Of a stretch of 64,000 bases of DNA, positions 55,401 to 64,000 are shown piece by piece (within the stretch, counting starts at the first letter, position 1; each line of letters starts with the position of its first letter). Both the position numbers and the translations under genes were made by a program. Below the pieces are notes generated by a model that was not told the origin of the DNA, made no database searches, and saw only the letters and a list, made by a program, of their open reading frames with translations. The stretch is from contig OX335645.2 in NCBI GenBank assembly GCA_946894095.1, positions 23,831,001 through 23,895,000 on the forward strand, read 5' to 3'. Source of the stretch: Incurvaria masculella. Its lineage: Eukaryota > Arthropoda > Insecta > Lepidoptera > Incurvariidae.

Positions 55401-57951
55401 TGTTACCACCAGGCAGGACCATCGATTCTGAACTCTACTGCGAACAACTGATGAGATTAAAGCAAGAAGTTGAGAGAAAGCGGCCGGAATTAATCAACAG
55501 AAGGGGTGTGGTTTTTCATCATGATAACGCTAGACCTCACACATCTTTAGCCACTCAGCAAAAACTAAGAGAGTTTGGCTGGGAGGTGTTAATGCATCCA
55601 CCGTATAGTCCTGACCTTGCACCTTCAGATTTCCACCTGTTTAGGTCTCTTCAGAATTCTTTAGGCAGTGTCAGGTTAACATCACGAGAGGACTGCCAAA
55701 ACCACTTGTCGCGGTATATTGATCAGAAGTCCCAATATTTCTATAGCAATGGGATCATGTCCCTACCTACAAGATGGCAAAAAGTTATCGAACAAAATGG
55801 TACCTACATACTTTAGTTAAATGTAAATAAACCATATTAAAAAATGTTTTGAATTTTCTTAAAAAATGCGAAGAAACTTTTTTAATACGTTCCTGGCAGG
55901 GAAAGGGTTAATTGTATAAGATTAACATGTTCAAGCAAGATACTGTCATAAATAATAGGTTGGAAAAAACTGTCTTCGCATATAGTATGTATAAACTTGT
56001 AATAAAATTTCTTTGGCTGTACTATTTGTATCTGGCTAATTTTGATGACATTAAAAAGGTAACATTTAAAAAATAAACCAGTTAGTAAAATGTTGTTTCC
56101 CGCTATTTTCAACCGACTTTAAAAATGGAGGAGGTTCTCGATGCGTCTGTATTTTTTTTATGTTTGTTACCTCAGAACTTTTCCCTGGGTGAACCGATTT
56201 GGGTGATTATTTTTTTCTTTGAAAGCTGGTGCTTCCCGTGTAGTCCCATTTCAATTTGGTTTAGTTCTGACAATGATTTCCATGAGAAAATTATATAAGT
56301 CTTAAATTTGCATTAAGTGTGTGAGCGACAAATGGACGAATAACTCAATATCACACCAACCGATTTCGATGATTCATTTTTTTATTGTAAAAGACGTGTA
56401 CAAATTAGTTAGTGTACTTCAAACTCACTAAAAATAAACAAATAAACAAACATTTAAAAAAAAACCGACTTCAAAGAAAAAATATTCCAAAACCAATTAA
56501 CATGTAAGTACTAAAAAGTAAAAAAGTAATTGCCATTTTTGTAGTTATGATTATTGTTGTTTTTTAAGTAGGTGTCAGCCAAGGTAGCTAAGGTTCTCTT
56601 GAATGGCACAGCGCGTGCCCGGGTGACGCCGACTCAAAAAATAACAATAATCGTAACTACACAAATGGCAATAATTTTTTTACTTTTGAGTGCATGTTAA
56701 TTGGTTTTGGAATGCTTTTTCTTTGAAGTCAGTTTTTTTTTGTTAATTTTTTTATTCTCATTTGTTTTTCTTTCTGTCAAATTGACTTAGTTAATGAAGA
56801 AATTCGATAATTTTGGTTGTCAAAGGCAACGTTGACGTATTTACGGCAAGGTTGAGTAAGCTGTCAAATCAAGCTTGGACTCGCAAATGTTAGTTCGCTT
56901 AACTCCCGCTCTTCAATTTCTCCATACTTTTGAAAATGCCAGTCGATCGGTTTGCCGTAACGCCAATTTAGGTGACAACTGAGACTACCGGCTCAGATCT
57001 CTACTGCCAAAAAATAATGAGAGCGGCCAGAATTCATCAATAGAAAGGTTGTGGTTTCTCATCACGATAATGCTAGACCACCCCATATATTTAGCCATTC
57101 AGCAAAAAGACAGTTTGGCGGAGGTGTTGATATATCCGCCTTATAGCCCCGACCTTGCACCTTCAGATTTCCACCTGTTTCGGTCTCTTCAGAATTCTTT
57201 AGGCAATGTCAGATTAACATCGAGAGAAGACTGCAAAAGCGACAAGTCGTTTTTTTTATCCGAAGTCCCTAAATTTCTACAGCAACGGGATCATGTCACT
57301 ACCTACAAGATAGTCAAAATTTTACAAACAAAATGGCACATATACTATAGTTTAACTTCGAAAAAAAAAAGTATTGAATTTTCATATAAAACTCTAAGAT
57401 TTTTTTTTCCCAACCTTATAAATACAAACACCCAAACAAAATGGTCTAGTGAGGTATTGAGATCAGGGAACCTCAGTATGATGCCCACTGACAATTATTA
57501 ATCTGGTGAATTAAACCACGGTGATAAAACCTTTACACGAAAGTATTTAAGAACATACCATTTTAGGAGTTACCTATGGAAGTTTGCCTGCTCTCTATGG
57601 AAGTTTTTCTGACCAGGATTCCAGAACAATGTCTTACTTAAAGCCTAGTCAGAAAAACTTTCAAAATCCACATGCAATACAGGGGCCTGCCAGCTAACCA
57701 ACAAACATGCAAAATCCAAAATAACCTGAACAAACCTTTGTGATCCTGCCAATGCCAGCTCCACAGTCTAGTGCGAGTGTCCTTGGCGGCGCACTCTCTA
57801 GCGACAGAAGGTAGCTAAGGAAAACACGCGAACCCTCGATGTCGATATTAGAGATGAATCCGAAGCCACCGAGCACTCCATCGAGTGTCGCCGGTACACC
57901 GGCCCAGTACTCGGCAGCACGCTTATAGGAGGTGCCTCCGTCACCTGACAT
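52406..57951 (-). CDS. NTMT1: Alpha-N-terminal protein methyltransferase, NTMT1/METTL11A type (3 exons)
   Basis: Exons on the minus strand are 57951-57736, 53862-53636 and 52742-52406, with gtttgt and gtgagg donors, phases 0 and 2, giving 259 aa. The enzyme uses SAM to methylate the exposed alpha-amino group of proteins starting X-Pro-Lys. Family marks are AAEYWAGVPATLDGVLGGFG, the SAM-binding ALDCGAGIGRITK (Asp62-Arg69), DLVEQDPKF, the core DLIWCQWVLGHLND, NGIIVVKEN and DDVDSSVTRS. The last about 35 residues, after IYPVYMFALVP, extend beyond where vertebrate NTMT1 ends and are polar and Lys/Asn-rich. Intron 1 (3.9 kb) is loaded with nested transposons. Confidence 0.94.
52870..53192. mobile_element. 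TTAA-type MITE with aaccctttc ends, uninterrupted copy
   Basis: The ends gaaccctttccccgcca and tggcggtgaaagggttaa are inverted repeats. The element is about 320 bp, non-coding, and contains cggatatatccgac palindromes. Its interior is the same as the element split by a mariner at 54321-55912, in the opposite orientation. It lies in intron 2 of NTMT1, between exon 2 and exon 3. Confidence 0.85.
53300..53615. repeat. Family A repeat copy
   Basis: It shares tagccatccatgtctaggt, cctggcatggcaccta and ggttcgtaccatcgcatt phrases (reverse) with 12953-13490. It ends about 20 bp before NTMT1 exon 2. Confidence 0.65.
54607..55887 (+). mobile_element. Mariner transposon with TA duplication
   Basis: The element is 54609-55885 (1277 bp, usual mariner size) with TA at both borders. 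The left end ataggtcggggaaaaagtct and the right end (inverted: ttaaaaaagtttcttcgca) agree only in the inner part. The right end lacks the gtcgggg segment, so the outer right terminal repeat is altered and the copy may no longer move. Confidence 0.9.
54791..55816 (+). CDS. Mariner transposase, intact reading frame
   Basis: This is a 341-aa ORF from ATG to stop with no breaks, the standard length. The N-terminal half has the paired helix-turn-helix DNA-binding region (ILKFYYKKGKNATQAAKKIC... and the WFKRYQSGNFDVKDARRSGRP linker). The catalytic domain has Asp in LITGDEKWITYD, Asp in VVFHHDNARPHTS and Asp in YSPDLAPSDFHLF; the last two are separated by 34 residues (DD34D). The WVPHEL and YSPDLAP motifs are canonical. 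It lies antisense in intron 1 of NTMT1, so the host gene would not express it as a fusion. Confidence 0.97.
   Translation: MSESNEEIRYILKFYYKKGKNATQAAKKICDVYGPSAVSVRVAQIWFKRYQSGNFDVKDARRSGRPITDKMDAIFEKVEQDRHISSYDVAEELGIDHKTVLAHLKKTGYTKKLDIWVPHELTERNLMNRVLICDSLLRRNETEPFLKKLITGDEKWITYDKNVRKRSWSKAGQASQTVAKPGLTRNKVMLCVWWDWKGIIHYELLPPGRTIDSELYCEQLMRLKQEVERKRPELINRRGVVFHHDNARPHTSLATQQKLREFGWEVLMHPPYSPDLAPSDFHLFRSLQNSLGSVRLTSREDCQNHLSRYIDQKSQYFYSNGIMSLPTRWQKVIEQNGTYIL
55954..57420 (+). pseudogene. Second mariner copy, internally deleted and interrupted
   Basis: The left end taggttggaaaaaactg and the right end ttttttttcccaaccta-like sequence (57409-57418) bound a copy flanked by TA. Its transposase middle is missing. 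The C-terminal part is recognisable from 57000 (HHDNARPPHI-like, YSPDLAPSDFHLFRSLQNSLG) with frameshifts. An unrelated element occupies 56111-56750. Its 5' region matches the relic at 14400-15582 more closely than the intact neighbour. Confidence 0.85.
56111..56750. mobile_element. Element with aaccgactt ends, copy 2, inside the mariner relic
   Basis: It starts aaccgactttaaaaatggag and ends ctttgaagtcagttttttt. It also holds an internal inverted section (aaaaccgacttcaaag at about 56460, and inverted gtaactacacaaatggcaat near 56655). The mariner sequence broken at cccgctattttc is continuous in the relic at about 15405, confirming the insertion. Confidence 0.8.
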
Positions 57952-59789
57952 TATTCAGCCAACGCGTCGCATTGTGGGCTACCTGTGACATTCGCTTTGG
58001 TCAAAATTTGGAAAAATTGCTATCTCTTAAAATTACTCTATTAAACTTAAAACAAAATAAATAGATGTATAGATTCAATTATTTGTATCTATCAAGCTTC
58101 ATTGATTTTGTTAAAAGATAAAAATAACAAAATAAATAGGATCAGAAGGCCGGCTTCAAACAATGCACGAAAGCAGCCGCACGCACATAGTTGGTACGGG
58201 CTGTCGAGATCGCCATCTAGTTATGCATGCGTCTGTTTTGTCGGTTTTATGTGACCTGGCCGTTTCTGGTCCTATTTATTGAGCGAAGAACTTATGTTTG
58301 AGTTTGCAATACATAAATTATAGATTGTTGTTTGCAACCGGTTGTTTTTTTTTGCGTATGGGCTTAAGGGCTCGATGTTGTTACCCTTAATTCCATTGTG
58401 CATCATATGGGGTCTAACACAAGATCATTATGTTACTTTAAGTACATGGATACGATATGGCCAATGAATAAATCGTCTAATAACGGAGCAATAGCGACAC
58501 GGTGCCTTGAAACGTAAGTTTTCTTACAAAACTAGCCTTCTAGATATGTAACCTTTTGGACTTTTCGTTGACTATTTCACAGAACATATAAATGAACTAT
58601 TTTGTTACAAAACCGTAGAATATAACCCAAAGAACATAATTATTAATATATAACCCAAAGAACATAATGATTAATATATAACCTCTATCGCGCGCGCGCC
58701 ATCACATTTGACATTTAATTTAGTGTTGCCACCAGTCGTTTTGAAGAAAAAACGATTCGGCATTTTCGCCATTATACGAGAATTTTTTAGTTGTCCCGGG
58801 ACTTCTAACAATAAACAAATTTTATCAAGTGCATTTTGACCTACCAAGTAGTGGATAAATAAGAAAAAAAAATTTCGAAATGAAAATAACTCCACATTTG
58901 GCATTGGATGCAGTAAAGTCGTGAAAGCCTGCTTTGACACATTTGACATGTCATGCAGCCTACCCTACCCTACGTTCCGAAATGCGTACATTGCAAATAT
59001 CGCAGAGAAAGCGAATACAGTGAATACTGGTGGTGTTCCGAATTGATATCCCTGCTCATAGCAACAATCGCACGATATCAAATCGGAACGAATTTGAGCA
59101 TACTTCTTCATAGGTACACGTTTGTGATTATTTGTCAACTACTATTTTAATTATAATTTAACTTAAATGCCTTTTTCGTAATTAATTGAAAAAAGTATAT
59201 AAAGTTCTATTCTATCCTGTAAGTCCTTGCCTTTCCGTGTGAATAAAGTCACAAAGGAAAGTAACATTTCACAAGACTAACCTCAAATATGCATTTTAAA
59301 AAGTGTTTGACGGCTTGTTTCTCCTGTGAAAGTAAAGTAAATCATATCTGTTGTTGTATGTAAACATGTGAGAACAAAATATTCGTTTGGTTGATGCGGT
59401 CGGTTTACGTCGTAGCGCTTTTCTGGCCCATAGTAAAATCGGCAATGTCCTTTTTGATTGAGAACAGCATCACCACCGCAACCCTGATCTGGCTGTAGGA
59501 TCCATAGTGGCAAGCCATAACGCTTTGATTTTAGATTGAGAACAGTGAACTCCGACGAAAACTGTCGTATTTAGAGTGGGCGGATCTCGTGAACTTGCGG
59601 AACCTGTCAAAACTGAGTACGGGATTAGCACCGGATAACCATACGAAAACCGGTTTAGACCGGGAATAAGCCGCGTGCTAAAGTTAGTCCGCCCACTCTG
59701 AATACTGCTGATAATTAATAATCTGTGATAAAACTGAAAACTTCGGTGCTGCAAAGTAAAAGTATCGTAGAGCACAAAAAGTACGAAAC
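57952..59789. other. Divergent intergenic region between NTMT1 and RPP30
   Basis: It contains a short tandem duplication (tataacccaaagaacataat, about 58619-58682), the interspersed repeat at 58968-59102, and otherwise unique DNA. Promoters for both genes should lie at the edges, but I see no TATA box. Confidence 0.5.
58968..59102. repeat. About 130-bp interspersed repeat, other copy at 30890-31030
   Basis: Same start and end phrases as the other copy, with a small gtg insertion in tactggtggtgttcc. Confidence 0.85.
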
Positions 59790-62700
59790 ATGTGGTCGAA
59801 GCCAATGCACAGAATTGGTTTTTGTGATCTCTCTATCAGCTCTAAATACGATTTTACACATTCAAATGTAATTGAAAAATGTAAGTAATGTTTTCATGTC
59901 AAATAAATATACTTTTTGGTCTCATTACCCATAAGGGCATTTTTTGGGCCAAATATGATCTTTAAAACCTATAGTGAATCACACTTGTTCTTTTCTTTGA
60001 TTTTTACAAAAAAAAACTGTGTGATGACATTCATTGCAAGAAATCTATTCTAGTTTTCAGTAGTTTGCAACGAAACGACTAATGGAAATGTGTGAATGTT
60101 CGGTCAACCACCATTTCTTTCGTCCGCTCGAAGTTTGCAAGTTCCGCTGGTTTACACCATGTATGTGTGGCTTAGCGTCATTTCGTCAATCATTTAAAAT
60201 GAAGAGTGGACCGAAAGTGATTCTGCTTTTACTTGTTGGTCCGAAATTGTGTAGAAATCATGCATGCCAATATTTTTATATTGCTGCATTGCTGCTAATA
60301 TTTAAAAAAAAGTTATTGCAATATGTTAAGTGAAACATGTATTGACTACAATTGTATGTGAGTAGTAGGGTACAGTACAGTTGCCATCGACCACTTCTTG
60401 GAGGAGCCAGCTGTGGAGACGAAAAAGAAGAAGAAGAAAGGAGAAGTCAGAACCAAACAAGATTACTTCCCTGCACCAAAGGAAATAAATAATGTATGTT
60501 ATATGTACGAAATCTAAATTTGAAGCATTGTAATAAGATATTATAGCATTAAATGTTTTATTACACATTTATGTTAGCTTTAGACTAATTTGCCAGACCA
60601 AAAATATTTCTGCTTCTACAATGTAATTGAATCAGTTTATTTAAAAAAAGTATAGTCCACCAACATTAATAACCAGTGAAGAAGTCCACATATCTCTATA
60701 TCTCCACAGAGAATAGATGGACTTGCACCATTCTCGGTGAAATCATGTGTTACTTCAGGAGAACACCTCTGAACACATTTAACTCAGTTTGACCAGTTTT
60801 GCACTAAGGCTTAGTGCAAAAAATCTTTTCAAAATAAATAATACAAAAGGCTGGCTTAAGGTGGCCCAACCCGCTCAACTCCCCATATTTCATTTCATTT
60901 CATTTTTATTCATCCTGTAGGTACATTACATACACTCAGATATGTCAGATGGTTGCAAGAAGTAACATACAAATTTTTACACTACACTACTCAGATCACT
61001 ACACTACTACTACACATCTCAGATCATATAAACATGTCTATTATTATAAAGTTTTACTTTTATCATCAGCTGTAAAGAGGCCTTGTCATAAATAGAGAGT
61101 CAGATAAAATAGAATACATTAATTATTAGATTGTCCAATGGAAAGAGATTGTCCAATGGAAAGAGATCGACTCATTGTTAGACTAACATTTTTTACAAAC
61201 GGGGAAAGAAGATCACGCCCATATTTCTTATCAGAGATCCCAAATTTTTCTCAAAAGAGCTTTATTTGATGGAACTAGATGTCTGATGACCGTTGGCATT
61301 GTAAAATTGTGTTTGGCTTCTAAGTTATAAGGTCCGAAAGTTTGAATTTTTCGCGCGTTTTATACAATAACTTTGGTGGTTTATTACGCAATGATAAAGT
61401 AAGAAAATCTTAAAAAGATTAGTCATCAGACATAGCTTACTTAATCAAGATTTATAATCTATTTGGTTTTTTGTTAGATTTTTAACTACAGCGGTCGTGG
61501 TTTACTTTTAGCTATAGGTCGTTTTTGAAATCAAAATGTTCGTAAATCTTACCAAAGCATACACTATGCACATTATCTTTTTTGTGGACATGTTGCATCT
61601 TCCTCATCACGGAGCCTGTCTTTTTCTTTGAAACAGAGAAGGTCCCAGAGCACAACAGCACGGTTTTGTACAGTGCCCGCGAATGAGTTAGTCCCGCCGG
61701 GTTGGGCCACCTTAATGCCCTTGGGCAGGAATTCTGTACCTACCAACCATAGGGTGTAGGCATAGCATATTATATGCACTATATATAACATATAGACTTA
61801 CATAAGAGTATACATAGATAAGAATATTATAATATAGACAGACAAAATACACCTACACAGAATTGAATATTACATACAAATAAATACATGCTTACACTAA
61901 TTGACAAGGGATAAATGTGTCTGTTTTCATGCTGAGATAAATAGTCGTAACACATACTAACACTAACGAATTGTTTTTAATATTTCAGGATACATCTATA
62001 AAAATACTTCAAAGAATAACTTTTGAATTTACAGATTCAAGCGTAGCTCACAAGATGGTATGAAATTAAAACAAAAATAATAGTTTTTTACAATATCCAA
62101 GTACATATTATATTTTTTCAATTTCACCATGTTTACAGAATCAATCAGACAACCTGAAAAAATATGATTTGATAGCCGTCATTCCAAAAACGGCCTCAGC
62201 TTTTCAGTATGCTTGTGGCTCTATGGATATCGACATAATAACTTTTCGGCCTGAATCAAAATTGCCTTTCAAGATTAACAGAAAACTGTACAGACAGGCA
62301 GTTGACCGAGGAATATTCTTCGAATTGATGTATTCCCCGGCCATCCGAGACAGCACATCCAGGAAAAACATCATAAACATAGCGCACATGTATCATTCAA
62401 TAGGGAAGTCAAAGGGCATCCTATTGACGAGCTCTGCAGAGAGTCACATGCATGTCCGAGGGGTCTACGATGTCATTAATTTGTATCCTTTTTATACTTC
62501 TGTTGCTGTAGTTGGCTTCGCATAGTTGCCAGAAATAGGTTGCAATATGGTGAAAGTTCCCTTAAGTGCTTATAGCACAACATAAAGCGTACGCTAGGCT
62601 CTCAGAGACGCACGACAATGCCCATGGGCTTTTGATCGCTCACATCGGCTGCGAAAACTATATAACTCATTGGCTGCAATATAAATAAGAAAGAAAGAAA

Positions 62701-63853
62701 GGAAAGTCCGGCTGTTTGGACTACAGTATTACGGAGTTGGGGTTTAGCCCATCGTCGGCTTTGGCCCAACATTTGAGGTTGTACTCGCGGGGCATGTGGT
62801 TAGGGCTCTGGGTCACATACTCATGCCAAAAAAGGGTTTTTTTTCTTTTTGAGCTTTGATTTAAAATTTCCGATTTCAAAAAATGGTAAAACATATTATT
62901 CAGTATGAGTATTTCGTAATCATTCCGATTATGGCATTAACAAAAGAATCGAAAACCGGATAATTTTTCAAATAAATTAAGAAAATAACATTCAGACCGA
63001 CACGGTACAACTGGCCACACGCGGTCAGCGGCAAGAGGGAGGCGGGGGAAAGAGAGTGGTGTGAAAACGAGGGCGGTGGCACCCGGGCCGGGTGGCTCTC
63101 ACATAGCGTGGAAATTAGTAATCAAAAAATATTATAAATTATTACTTCTTAACTTATTTAATGTTGGCAGGTAGGTATGCAGTTTAGGTATGTACACGGA
63201 AGAAGAAAAATGTTGTCTAACTTAAAAAAAATCGAATAGGACATGATCATATCAATTTAACCACAGAATGCGGCATCAACACGCAGCTTCGTGCGACAGA
63301 CTGTAACAAAGTACCTACGTCACAAATGTCCTGCGTAAGTGAGAAGGACGGACCTTTTCAGTTATTGCCCTGAGGTATAGCCTTGACCCTCTCGCACAGG
63401 CATCTGTGAAGCGAGGTCTGAATGTTATTTTCTTCATATATTTTGCAGATAACCAAGGAGAAATTGTCGCTGAGGTAATGTTTTTTATAAAATAGGCATT
63501 TTTTACTATTTTAGATTTTAAATTTAAATACCACAAAATAGTCAGTATACAAAAAATAGTTTAATGGTCAGTATTAAAAAAGAAATGTCGCAAAAAACGT
63601 TAACACTGTATTTATCATCAGCGCCAATCCTGTGCTCCGATATGGCCACCCGGAATGTGTATTTATTGAGATAACTTACTATTTCTTCTATTATGTTTTA
63701 TTGACTTGATTGTCAAAATATTTACAAAAATCAGGCAACTTGTAATCAAATAATTTCCTTAGCAGATATTCAGGGGTCTTCTACTTGGGCTTAATGAAAA
63801 CCAGTGTCGTGATGTTTTGACTCAAAATTCAAGGAATGTTATACTCAAGGCAG
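59790..63853 (+). CDS. RPP30: RNase P/MRP protein subunit p30, 5' part (5 exons in window)
   Basis: Exons are 59790-59880, 60363-60493 (or from 60366), 61989-62057, 62139-62482 and 63774-63853; the gene runs off the window after 63853. Two in-frame ATGs are possible, 59790 (MWSKPMHRIGFCDL) and 59805 (MHRIGFCDL); the second starts closer to the conserved FCDL. RPP30 is a TIM-barrel-like subunit of RNase P, which trims the 5' end of tRNA precursors, and of RNase MRP. Diagnostic parts are IGFCDLSI, GYSTVAIDHFLEEP, YDLIAVIPKTASAFQYAC, RGIFFELMYSPAIRDSTSR, KGILLTSSAESHMHVRGVYD and, after intron 4, GLLLGLNENQCRDVLTQNSR. Exon 2's acceptor has a weak pyrimidine tract. Intron 3 (between exons 3 and 4) is ordinary; intron 4 is of the U12 type. 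Confidence 0.92.
60856..61715. mobile_element. TTAA MITE with ggtggcccaacccg ends, copy interrupted by another repeat
   Basis: TTAA borders and inverted ends as in 32836-33385. About 310 bp of foreign DNA (about 60888-61199, starting tttcatttcatttcattttt, LINE-tail-like) separates the first 30 bp from the rest. It lies in intron 2 of RPP30. Confidence 0.85.
62483..63773 (+). other. U12-type GT-AG intron of RPP30
   Basis: The donor is GTATCCTTTTT (62483-62493), the GT variant of the minor-spliceosome consensus. TTCCTTAGC at 63755-63763 fits the U12 branch site, with its A about 12 nt before the AG at 63772-63773. The splice makes NLGLLLGLN, as in the family. Confidence 0.85.
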
Positions 63854-64000
63854 GTCAGTATACATTCTCAACTAGTGACTGGTATTTTAAGTATTGATGT
63901 AAGACACATCTTAGTAGTTTATAACACACCTTGTTCATAATATATCACACACGCACAAACTATTGCACCTGAAAACAATTGACCTACGTACAGTAGTGAG

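Larger units (their letters stand above)
54321..55912. mobile_element. TTAA-type MITE interrupted by the intact mariner
   Basis: The left part (54321-54608, starting ttaaccctttcactgcc) and the right part (55886-55912, ending gggaaagggttaa) together equal the MITE at 52870-53192. The mariner sits at a TA in the gatatatacgttcc phrase. The MITE is thus older than the mariner insertion. Confidence 0.9.

Noticed and set aside
60082..60333. 83-codon ORF between RPP30 exons 1 and 2
   Set aside because: Intronic; it does not supply the missing LGYSTV segment, which is explained by exon 2 starting at 60363 or 60366.

Overview
The window looks like nuclear DNA from a lepidopteran insect (moth or butterfly). 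The intron-exon genes encode animal proteins, two genes have the four-codon first exon typical of insect cuticle/secreted genes, and the rest is dense with insect transposon families: BEL/Pao, mariner, hAT-like and TTAA elements, jockey-like LINE ends and (CCGT)n repeats. Species cannot be read from the sequence. I see no CRISPR array, rRNA operon or bacterial gene.

Layout. 1-8 kb: a convergent pair of secreted-protein genes, a 240-aa Pro/Ala/Gly-rich protein of unknown function on + (1078-5444, three exons) and a 363-aa cuticular-type protein on - (6510-7823, two exons). Each has a TATA box, a matching cap site and a 12-nt coding first exon. 8.6-21 kb: transposon territory, with a broken LINE, a mariner relic, and a complete but pol-deleted BEL/Pao element with matching 909-bp LTRs, a 5-bp target duplication and a tRNA-Tyr primer site, inserted inside an older LINE relic. 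21.6-23.8 kb: ARPC5 on +, whose first intron is of the rare U12 AT-AC type. 28.3-43.4 kb: carnitine O-acetyltransferase on -, 12 coding exons plus a possible alternative first exon; it carries both a mitochondrial-type N-terminus and a C-terminal SKL peroxisomal signal. 46.1-51.2 kb: 1-Cys peroxiredoxin (PRDX6 type) on +, five exons. 52.4-58.0 kb: N-terminal protein methyltransferase (NTMT1 type) on -, three exons; its first intron holds an intact mariner nested in a TTAA MITE, and a second broken mariner interrupted by another element. 59.8 kb to the end: the 5' part of RPP30 (RNase P/MRP subunit) on +, with a second U12-type intron (GT-AG).

The named genes are ordinary housekeeping genes (actin nucleation, acetyl-carnitine metabolism, peroxide detoxification, alpha-N-terminal methylation, tRNA processing) and show no sign of acting as one system. 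The most notable signals are the two minor-spliceosome introns within 42 kb, the dual-targeting architecture of the carnitine acetyltransferase, a tRNA-like sequence framed by 30-bp inverted repeats, and several nested transposons that can be dated relative to each other.
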